From assembly GCA_905178155.1 (NCBI GenBank), contig CAJINV010000012.1, forward strand, positions 1,740,492 through 1,804,491: a stretch of DNA of 64,000 nt, in the 5' to 3' direction. Below the pieces are notes generated by a model. That model did no database searches and was not told the DNA's origin. It saw nothing but the letters and a program-made list of their open reading frames with translations. This document shows positions 60,301 to 64,000 of the stretch, one piece after another. The translations under genes were made by a program, and so were the position numbers. Positions within the stretch are counted from its first letter, which is position 1. The number at the start of each line of letters is the position of its first letter. Source of the DNA: Amoebophrya sp. A120 (taxonomy: Eukaryota; Sar; Dinophyceae; Syndiniales; Amoebophryaceae).

Positions 60301-63300
60301 AGACAAGGTTTGTGGTCACAAGTCAACATCACAAATTTTCAAAAACATTCCTTTTCAGTACGAGGACGGGGGATTTTTCCTCATGATATTACACGGTCTA
60401 TCCCGAAAGCCGGTGATGCTGTGCGTCACACAACCGGTATTACTATTCGGCTGGCCGCGGCTATGCGAGTGCACAACTCCCCCTCGTTCTCATTTCTCAT
60501 GCAAAATCCCAAAGCCAAGTGCTTCCCTGTGGCACTGTTTGCATCTCAGATTCCGGAAGTACTAGCGCAAACAATACTACACTAGGCGCAGGAATTTGTC
60601 ATGCACAGGCTCCGCGCGTGCAGGTGCTTGTATGGCTTTTCATGCAATACAAATGAGGGGGAGGGGGAGTTGTGCACTGTCATAGCTGCGCCATTTGGAG
60701 GCGAGGGAAAAGCTGGGTTTCCGCTGCACGTCTTCGAGGAACCGGAAATCGCCCGTGCCGTCGCTATTGGTAGTGGTCAAGCCTATATCAAGTGCAAATA
60801 GAAATATGTCTGGGTCTGGAAGAATGCATGTTTGTCATGCTTGTCTGGCATGACTCTTACATCTGTCATGCACGTTACCCAAGGGCCCCGGTGTTCTGTC
60901 ATGCAGAAACGCAGTTTGTCATGCAGAATAGGCAACACCTAGAAGTAGCTCAAAAAGAACTTGTCATGCTGAGCCAGCACTTGTGGCCTCCTCATGATAC
61001 GCCACCCAGCATCACAAGTTGAAGTTTCCAGACCCAGACATATTTGCAATGCATAGCCTATCCACGCCTGCTGCCCCGAAGACATCAACCCGGCGGACTG
61101 GAGAAAATCGTAGTCCGCCGTTGTATATCCTGTGCAAAAGTATCGCACTCGTAGTAATCGCAGTCATGCATGACGTGGCCTAGGTACGCACATACGACTC
61201 GGTGCGCCAAATCGTATGCGCGTTACAATTTTCGCGCTTTTTTCATTGAGAAAACCCGCCAAAAAGCAGCACCGAGCCCGGTGCGGTTTGTAACGTATGG
61301 CAGCACCGAGCCCGCCAGAGTATGTCTTTTTGCCCACCTACAAAATTGGTATTGTAGCGGCGCGCCTTCACAATACATTTTGGCGCACCGAGGCGGCGCG
61401 CAAAAACGTCCCATTGCGCGCCTTTCCCAGGTGGCGCAGGCGCCTTCGCCTCCTGCGTTTTTTACCTTGCCCTCGAACGCGGGCCAGGGTCCGGGTTTTG
61501 TTTTTCTGGCCACCAAGGCCCGCGCGCGTGGCCTCGCGAATTAGCCTATGGGCCCCCCCGGTCCCCCCCCTCCCCCCCCCCGCGTGCGTTTTTTCGCTTC
61601 GTACACGCCCGCGCCTGCGTCGCCCCCTGCCTTCCGCGGGAGCTTCTGCTCGCGGCGTCGCGCGACGAGCACTACCTCGGACGCACGGCAACAGCACCGA
61701 ATTTGTTTCACGTGTCTCACCGTCTCACCCCAAAAAAAACCAATCTTGGCACCGCCGCGCCCCGAGCGCTTTTTTCCATTTCTGTTGCTGTGTTCCGCCC
61801 GTCTGCTGCTTTATTCCCGCCTACAATTTGGCGTACCGAGGCCGTCCGCCTCGGTGCACCGAGGCGGCCACTCCGAAAAACTGGCATTTTTGGCCTCGGT
61901 GCGCCATTTTGTATGCGCGTCCTGAAGAAACTTCTTCTAGCCTCGGTGCGCCAACTTGTAGTGGCGTACCGAGGCCACGACACTACCGAGGCGACGTCAT
62001 GCATTACAAATTTCTTTCTCAAGGTAAATCCGCATTACAAATTTTATTTCTCATGCTGCGGAAATTTGTTATGCGATTTATACTAGTACGATGCTTTTGC
62101 ATTTCGTATTGTATCCACCGTCGCGAGAACTGATTCGCCGGGAATCAATTTCGCACAGTAATTCACCGCTTCGTCCCGAGAGAAATCAGACGCGGACGAT
62201 GCTATCGAGACCTTCCGAAACGCCATCCCGGTGGCCTCGCTGCAGGAAAAGCCAGCAGGACAGGCGTTGAGTGTGGAGTCTGCGTTAGTTCCTGTAGCTT
62301 ATGCTCTACAAAAGTATCGCACTCGTACTAATTGCAACCATGCATGACAAATCTTGTTTCTTCGCCAAATCAGCATTACAAACTCCATTTTTTTCTGAAA
62401 GAACTTGTATTGCGATTTATACTAGTACGATGCTTTTGCAATGCATATAGCTCCTGTTGTTCCGACCACTATATCGTTGTTCGCATTCGGGTGCTTCTCG
62501 ACAAATTGCCCCTCCTCAAGCTCCAGGCTGTCGAGCGCGAAACTGACGAACGGAAAGATTACGTCGCTTGTCGCGATGTCGAGCGTAATTTGACTAGACC
62601 CAGCGGGGAGAGACACCGCAACTGGTTTCGTGTAGGCCCAGGACCTGGTGTTTTCTCCTTGAGTGGAGGACGTGGTGGAGAAAGTACTTTGGAAGGAAAC
62701 AAACTCCCCATTGCTGGCGTTGTTGGAAGCGGGGAGGATCACGGTCGAGTTTAACTGTTATGAAAGCCTCAGGTTGGAAATTCTCAAAGTTGAAATAATT
62801 TGTAATGCAAAAAAACGATCCCGGTCGACGCCCCCCTTCTAGTCGGCGCATGACAAATCTCCGGGGCACGTGAGGCGTGTCTGTCATGCTGTTTAGTGCA
62901 AAGGGGTGCCCCTTCTGTCATGCTAGTCAGCAACCCAATCCTTAGCACGTAGCAGGACAATAGTCAGCCCCCATTGCGATTGCGTGCTCTGCAATACAGT
63001 CAGTCTATGCGTCGCATTTCATGCATTACAAGTCATTTCAACTTTGAGCATTTCCAACCTGAGGCTTCCTTAACTGTAGGCTTGCGGACAGGGTGGCTTG
63101 CGACAAGTACTGGGCATTCGCCGTGTTTGAGGTGTCAACGGCTAAGGAGTAGCGGAGTCGTATCATATGCAAAGACGTCCCCCCCCATAGTCAAGTTGGG
63201 AACGTAGCAACACAAATCCAGAAGTTTTGGGAGCCACGCATGACAAGTTGCGGTCCGTAGTGTCGTGCATGTTAGCAAGAACAGCCGCATCACAAATCCA

Positions 63301-64000
63301 TCTGCTTATCCTGTTTGCAGCATTACAAGTGCCAAAACACGATTGGAAATGCCTCCCTTGGAGACGCGCATTACAAATGTTCCTGCAATTGCAAATCTGC
63401 ATGACAACTCTGGGGTGGGGACGTTTTTACACAGGATAAACCGAACCAAATAGATTTTCGCGGTGCAGGTGCTCGTCTGAAAGGTCAACGAGAATCCTAT
63501 GGAGAGGAAAAAACCCCCCTCCCCATATCGAAAAGGTATGTTTGCGAAAATTTGTCTTGCTGACTTGAGACCACAAATCACGTCTGTCTTGCAAGAAGAC
63601 AACTCCACAGGCTCTGCCGCATTGTGCAGGCGGTTTGTGATGCTGTTGGGCCTACAGCATAGACGTTTCTCATGCTAAGCGCTAGGCCAAAACTTCTCTA
63701 CTCAGGCTTGGCAGGAGCCTGCAGTCCTCTACTGCAAGACAAACGTGATTTGTATACGCAAATCCAGCATCAGAAACTTCCGTTTGATAATGGGAGGGGG
63801 GATTTTCCCTTGTGATAAATCCGCCAAAGCTGGTTCCCGAGACCTGCACATACCCCGACCCAGAGAACCCGTCTGCGAAATAGCCGCCCGGGGTGGTTGC
63901 AGCCGCGTTTTGCTTGGTCGCTAGAGTCGTGGAGCCGAATATGGCCGGAGTGACCGCACTCGTCTGCTCGGCTTGGTATACCCCGTCGCAGAAGTCTTGC
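24327..64000 (-). CDS. Giant multidomain lectin/adhesion-like surface protein (5' end outside the window)
   Basis: One continuous frame on the minus strand from the right window edge to TGA at 24327-24329, once 62 introners (each with one 5-nt repeat copy) and three GT-AG introns (24495-24631, 42656-44709, 57733-57911) are removed. I checked the frame across each intron or group of introns and found no break. Coding length is about 21 kb, about 7,000 residues. Exons are the intervals between the listed introns. N to C: CBM-like region, C-type lectin domain, fucolectin (F5/8-like) domain, about 20 DLD/IGG repeats with a YHYH domain lying after most of them, then FN3-like modules ending QGPFSPRTVFRAV. 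No transmembrane segment is seen in this part. The lectin set suggests carbohydrate-dependent adhesion or recognition; that role is inferred. The N-terminus and any signal peptide are not in the window. Confidence 0.9.
24495..24631 (-). other. GT-AG spliceosomal intron in the giant gene
   Basis: 137 nt, donor GCG|GTAGAG, acceptor AAAACTCAG|CCC. It joins TSATA to PILAEP in the last FN3-like module. Confidence 0.88.
24883..25154. mobile_element. Introner, family B
   Basis: 272 bp, TSD GGTTT intact. Interior orientation is opposite to the copy at 31654-31915. Confidence 0.93.
27387..27651. mobile_element. Introner, family B
   Basis: 265 bp, TSD GTTGT intact. Confidence 0.92.
28240..28400. mobile_element. 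Introner, family A
   Basis: 161 bp, TSD AGTAA intact, within the YHYH domain. The right stem carries extra T-rich sequence. Confidence 0.9.
28445..28658. mobile_element. Introner, family C
   Basis: 214 bp, TSD AGACC intact. It splits LDGFPV from YANCDH; only 44 bp separate it from the preceding introner. Confidence 0.93.
28955..29237. mobile_element. Introner, family D
   Basis: 283 bp, TSD TACCT/TCCCT. Removal gives NREGSVAFHPSN. Confidence 0.9.
30929..31164. mobile_element. Introner, family B
   Basis: 236 bp, TSD TCGTC intact. A shorter subtype with a CATGCTTGTCTGGCATG-like interior. Confidence 0.9.
31350..31526. mobile_element. Introner, family G
   Basis: 177 bp, TSD TGTGG/TGTGC. Inverted repeats are imperfect, pairing around TTCCGCACACG and CGTGTACGGAA. 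Confidence 0.82.
31654..31915. mobile_element. Introner, family B
   Basis: 262 bp, TSD GTCGT intact. Its interior is nearly the reverse complement of the copy at 24883-25154. Confidence 0.93.
33531..33755. mobile_element. Introner, family E
   Basis: 225 bp, TSD CTCCA intact. Confidence 0.92.
33796..33944. mobile_element. Introner, family A
   Basis: 149 bp, TSD AGGCG/AAGCG. Only 40 bp from the preceding introner. Confidence 0.9.
34658..34810. mobile_element. Introner, family A
   Basis: 153 bp, TSD TTGTT intact. Confidence 0.92.
35349..35620. mobile_element. Introner, family B
   Basis: 272 bp, TSD TGAGT/TGAAT. Confidence 0.9.
35738..36055. mobile_element. Introner, family F
   Basis: 318 bp, TSD GCCTA/ACCTA. 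Confidence 0.9.
36124..36268. mobile_element. Introner, family A
   Basis: About 145 bp. The left end is degraded (AATGAACTGC instead of TAT...), and the TSD is AGAAA/AGAGG. The exact left boundary is uncertain by a few bases, though the frame requires about this length. Confidence 0.8.
36896..37044. mobile_element. Introner, family A
   Basis: 149 bp, TSD GCTTT/GTTTT. Confidence 0.9.
38106..38366. mobile_element. Introner, family B
   Basis: 261 bp, TSD GATCG/GATCA. Confidence 0.9.
38532..38793. mobile_element. Introner, family B
   Basis: 262 bp, TSD ACAGA intact. Confidence 0.92.
38857..39011. mobile_element. Introner, family A
   Basis: 155 bp, TSD CGCCG/GGCCG. Confidence 0.88.
39343..39513. 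mobile_element. Introner, family G
   Basis: 171 bp, TSD GAGTT/AGGTT (diverged). The stem pairs TTCCGTTCCCG with CGGGAACATGAA. Confidence 0.85.
39682..39969. mobile_element. Introner, family D
   Basis: 288 bp, TSD TCAAA intact. Confidence 0.92.
40025..40265. mobile_element. Introner, family C (variant)
   Basis: 241 bp, TSD GTGTT intact. Close relative of the copy at 40567-40777, with an added 30-bp internal duplication of the GATGCTGTAATTGCAA phrase (40184-40230). Confidence 0.93.
40567..40777. mobile_element. Introner, family C (variant)
   Basis: 211 bp, TSD CGTTG intact. Same orientation as its relative at 40025-40265. Confidence 0.93.
40841..41096. mobile_element. Introner, family H
   Basis: 256 bp, TSD GAACT/AATCT. 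Removal gives SRSSSGDFFYEV or a close variant. Confidence 0.88.
41220..41428. mobile_element. Introner, family C
   Basis: 209 bp, TSD AGTGC intact. Confidence 0.92.
42025..42259. mobile_element. Introner, family H
   Basis: 235 bp, TSD CTGCG/CAGCG. Removal rebuilds a DLD repeat core, DLDQTEIAGFLTW, which is otherwise cut between IA and GFL. Confidence 0.92.
42732..43950. repeat. Palindromic minisatellite 1 (21- and 31-bp units)
   Basis: Built from CGTGGCGTCACGGGAATCCTG-like steps, here written in parts: a GTGGCGCCAC palindrome, a GTGGCGTCACG module and a spacer GGGATCCTG or GGGACCTTG. Units of 21 and 31 bp alternate into a higher-order pattern of roughly 175 bp, best preserved at 43160-43780. 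All three plus frames are open, producing spurious ORFs. Confidence 0.93.
43955..44640. repeat. Palindromic minisatellite 2 (24-bp unit)
   Basis: About 28 copies of a 24-bp unit. Each holds the perfect 14-bp palindrome ACCTGAATTCAGGT, joined by variable CTCCGACTAG or CCCCGGCTGG spacers. Units decay at the right end. Confidence 0.95.
45681..45943. mobile_element. Introner, family B
   Basis: 263 bp, TSD TGAAG intact. Confidence 0.93.
45990..46241. mobile_element. Introner, family B
   Basis: 252 bp, TSD GGGCC/GGTCC. A different interior subtype from its neighbour 46 bp away. Confidence 0.9.
46374..46622. mobile_element. Introner, family B
   Basis: 249 bp, TSD GAGGT/GGGGT. Divergent right end GTACTTATTTGCCGTGGATA. 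Confidence 0.88.
46714..46863. mobile_element. Introner, family A
   Basis: 150 bp, TSD TACAA intact. Confidence 0.92.
47409..47673. mobile_element. Introner, family B
   Basis: 265 bp, TSD AGGAG/AGCAG. Confidence 0.9.
47743..48002. mobile_element. Introner, family H
   Basis: 260 bp, TSD CTGGG/CTGGA. Confidence 0.9.
48049..48303. mobile_element. Introner, family B
   Basis: 255 bp, TSD AATTC intact. The TIR is modified to GGGCTGGGTTTGGAAG. Confidence 0.9.
48403..48655. mobile_element. Introner, family B
   Basis: 253 bp, TSD TCAAC intact. Confidence 0.92.
49610..49891. mobile_element. Introner, family D
   Basis: 282 bp, TSD GCTGT intact, with very well matched ends (CCTGAGTAAAAACGTACCCA). 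Confidence 0.94.
49929..50137. mobile_element. Introner, family I
   Basis: 209 bp, TSD CGTAA intact. Separated from the previous introner by only 37 bp. Confidence 0.92.
50541..50755. mobile_element. Introner, family B
   Basis: 215 bp, TSD ACGAT/GCGGT. A shortened interior relative to other B copies. Confidence 0.87.
51212..51420. mobile_element. Introner, family C
   Basis: 209 bp, TSD AACCA intact. Confidence 0.93.
51559..51708. mobile_element. Introner, family A
   Basis: 150 bp, TSD GGTGG intact. Confidence 0.92.
52473..52623. mobile_element. Introner, family A
   Basis: 151 bp, TSD AGATG intact. Confidence 0.92.
52684..52991. mobile_element. Introner, family J (divergent)
   Basis: 308 bp, TSD GCCGT/GTCGT. 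Ends pair over GTCAGGATTGAAATCG and CGATTTCGATCCTGAC. Confidence 0.86.
53170..53497. mobile_element. Introner, family F
   Basis: 328 bp, TSD GACGG intact. The first base is C rather than T. Confidence 0.9.
54225..54492. mobile_element. Introner, family B
   Basis: 268 bp, TSD GTCTC/GTCTT. A 3-bp insertion sits in the left stem. Confidence 0.9.
54615..55784. mobile_element. Introner, family J, with nested GC-rich insert
   Basis: 1,170 bp, TSD AGGTA intact. The outer 40 bp at left and about 270 bp at right match the J copy at 62759-63072; the middle is foreign. Frame is kept when all 1,175 nt are removed. Confidence 0.88.
54655..55515. mobile_element. Nested GC-rich insert in a family J introner
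   Basis: Breaks the J sequence between GGAAATTA and AATTTGTAATGC. Interior consists of GAGAGGTGG and CCACCTCTC direct and inverted repeats around 54900-54970 and a CCCTCTCGCGCCA tandem run at 55110-55190. No ORF, terminal repeat or clear TSD is recognised. Edges are approximate. Confidence 0.65.
55829..55978. mobile_element. Introner, family A
   Basis: 150 bp, TSD TGGTC intact. Confidence 0.92.
56372..56579. mobile_element. Introner, family I
   Basis: 208 bp, TSD CGGCA intact. Very similar to 59596-59804. Confidence 0.93.
56882..57144. mobile_element. Introner, family B
   Basis: 263 bp, TSD TGTTG/CGTTG. Confidence 0.91.
57242..57353. mobile_element. Introner, family K
   Basis: 112 bp, the smallest here, TSD TCAAG intact. 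The stem pairs AAAAAACACGACCCATCC with GGATGGGTGTTTTTT. Confidence 0.88.
57394..57646. mobile_element. Introner, family B
   Basis: 253 bp, TSD GTCAC intact. Same interior subtype as 48403-48655. Confidence 0.92.
57733..57911 (-). other. GT-AG spliceosomal intron in the giant gene
   Basis: 179 nt, donor ACG|GTATGA, acceptor CACATCATCAG|ACG. It joins NETT to TTNLNSG in frame. Confidence 0.88.
57958..58222. mobile_element. Introner, family B
   Basis: 265 bp, TSD CGCTG intact. Confidence 0.92.
58279..58576. mobile_element. Introner, family D
   Basis: 298 bp, TSD TTTTC/TCTTC. Confidence 0.9.
58621..58832. mobile_element. Introner, family I
   Basis: 212 bp, TSD AACCG/ACCCA (diverged). Confidence 0.88.
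58872..59019. mobile_element. Introner, family A
   Basis: 148 bp, TSD CACCT intact. A 38-bp exon separates it from the previous introner. Confidence 0.92.
59212..59475. mobile_element. Introner, family B
   Basis: 264 bp, TSD GTTTT intact. Lies inside the fucolectin domain. Confidence 0.92.
59596..59804. mobile_element. Introner, family I
   Basis: 209 bp, TSD TGCAA intact. Lies inside the fucolectin domain. Confidence 0.93.
60067..60388. mobile_element. Introner, family F
   Basis: 322 bp, TSD TTGCA/TTACA. Cuts the lectin domain near its last Cys. Confidence 0.9.
60462..60684. mobile_element. Introner, family E
   Basis: 223 bp, TSD GCGGC/GCTGC. Splits WRS from GQPNSN. Confidence 0.9.
60786..61055. 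mobile_element. Introner, family B
   Basis: 270 bp, TSD GCCTA intact. Splits WIG from LTTTNSDG. Confidence 0.92.
61126..62108. mobile_element. Introner, family A, with nested element
   Basis: 983 bp, TSD TTGTA intact. Right end is CGTA instead of CATA. Without the nested insert it would be about 150 bp, the normal size for A. Confidence 0.9.
61172..61995. mobile_element. Nested element with 9-bp TSD
   Basis: Flanked by GTCATGCAT at 61163-61171 and 61996-62004. Imperfect inverted ends contain GTGGCCTAGGTACGC and GTGGCCTCGGTACGCC. CCTCGGTGCGCCA-like words recur inside near both ends. GC-rich, no transposase. A 9-bp TSD is typical of Mutator-like elements; that assignment is only suggestive. 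Confidence 0.85.
62300..62447. mobile_element. Introner, family A
   Basis: 148 bp, TSD TAGCT intact. Confidence 0.92.
62759..63072. mobile_element. Introner, family J
   Basis: 314 bp, TSD ACTGT intact. The uninterrupted reference copy for family J. Right end CTTA rather than CATA. Confidence 0.92.
63161..63438. mobile_element. Introner, family D
   Basis: 278 bp, TSD AGTCG/AACCG. Confidence 0.88.
63497..63817. mobile_element. Introner, family F
   Basis: 321 bp, TSD AATCC intact. Confidence 0.92.

Larger units (their letters stand above)
60018..62299 (-). other. C-type lectin domain
   Basis: Five exons, split by four introners, read in order CPAGFSCSE, SRDEAVNYCAKLIPGESV, FLQSAGLMSSGQQAWIG, DFRFLEDV, WRS..GQPNSNTGCV and LPAICSVRYLP. 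The YCA..., WIG, GQPN and final AICS elements fit a C-type lectin-like fold. GQPN is in place of the usual EPN/QPD sugar-binding motif, so calcium-dependent binding is uncertain. Confidence 0.78.
62453..64000 (-). other. CBM6/35-like beta-sandwich region
   Basis: Exons read GGYFADGFSGSGYVQVSG, GFSLTFQTSTCTAKIYLV, LRYSLAVDTSNTANAQYL, WAYTKPVAVSLPAGSSQITLDI and DSLELEEG. The FxGxGYV start, RYxxA middle and LxAGxxxIxLxxxxxxxxxD.xELE end match the layout of carbohydrate-binding jelly-roll modules of the CBM6/CBM35 type. The 5' part lies beyond the window. Confidence 0.65.

Noticed and set aside
24883..63817. CRISPR-like or phage-like arrays of repeats
   Set aside because: The recurring 150-330 bp elements are inverted-repeat introners at irregular distances within a eukaryotic gene, without repeat-spacer periodicity.
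24327..64000. Several separate minus-strand genes
   Set aside because: The frame stays continuous through all 62 introners and three GT-AG introns, with no stop codon, promoter-like gap or start needed between segments.
1..64000. Dinoflagellate spliced-leader sequence or 5S/U-snRNA genes
   Set aside because: Scanned by eye for the known leader core and common snRNA motifs; nothing convincing was seen.

Overview
The window is nuclear DNA of a eukaryotic microbe. Genes are broken by many short insertions, untranslated regions are compositionally mixed, and the proteins are eukaryotic (ACSL, LCMT1, an ADAM-type protease, a giant lectin-like protein). The insertion type and the tandem 'DLD...IGG' repeat proteins point to an alveolate, most likely a dinoflagellate-lineage organism such as the parasitic Syndiniales (Amoebophrya-like). 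That placement is inference, not proof.

Layout. 1-2240: a purine-rich ORF pair of unknown, possibly retroelement, origin. 3291-4252 (+): 3' end of a long-chain acyl-CoA synthetase. 5734-7517 (+): complete leucine carboxyl methyltransferase (LCMT1). 8555-9742 (+): an unrecognised possibly secreted protein. 9743-13661: gene-poor, with an AT-rich island and a GC-rich block. 13662-20860 (-): complete reprolysin/ADAM-type metalloprotease with a GPI-like tail. 20861-24326: gene-poor and GC-rich. 24327-64000 (-): one giant gene, open at its 5' end at the window edge, with about 21 kb of coding sequence (about 7,000 residues) in the window. From N to C it holds a CBM-like region, a C-type lectin domain, a fucolectin domain, about 20 DLD/IGG repeats with a YHYH domain among the last of them, and fibronectin-III-like modules.

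The outstanding feature is the intron set. I mark 73 short mobile-element introns (introners), mostly 110-330 bp, in four genes: 3 in ACSL, 3 in LCMT1, 5 in the protease and 62 in the giant gene. Each starts TAT and ends ATA (rare one-base variants), has terminal inverted repeats, and is flanked by a 5-bp direct repeat, perfect in about 45 by my reading. Removing element plus one repeat copy restores the frame every time, although most lengths are not multiples of 3. None has GT-AG ends. Five other introns in the protease and giant gene are ordinary GT-AG introns.

Family key by inverted-repeat core: A GCAAAAGTATCGYACTCGTA; B ATGTCTGGGTCTGGAAG; C AAAAAACTGTTTCACTGT (two copies have the variant ACTGTTACAGTTACAC); D AAACGTCCCCACCCCAGAG; E GTGCACAACTCCCCCTC; F AAAAATCCCCCCTCCCCGTA; G CAAATCTTCCGTTCCCG; H GTTACAATCTCAAACGTTAC; I AAAAAAACTGTGTAAGTGTA; J GCCTCAGGTTGGAAATTCTC; K AAAAAACACGACCCATCC. 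All share internal copies of a motif close to GCATNACARRTT in both orientations. In the entries below, TSD means the flanking 5-bp repeat, given as left/right copy on the + strand when they differ.

Three introners carry later nested insertions (1.94 kb with 8-bp TSD, 0.82 kb with 9-bp TSD, and about 0.86 kb), and one GT-AG intron has been inflated to 2 kb by two palindromic minisatellites.
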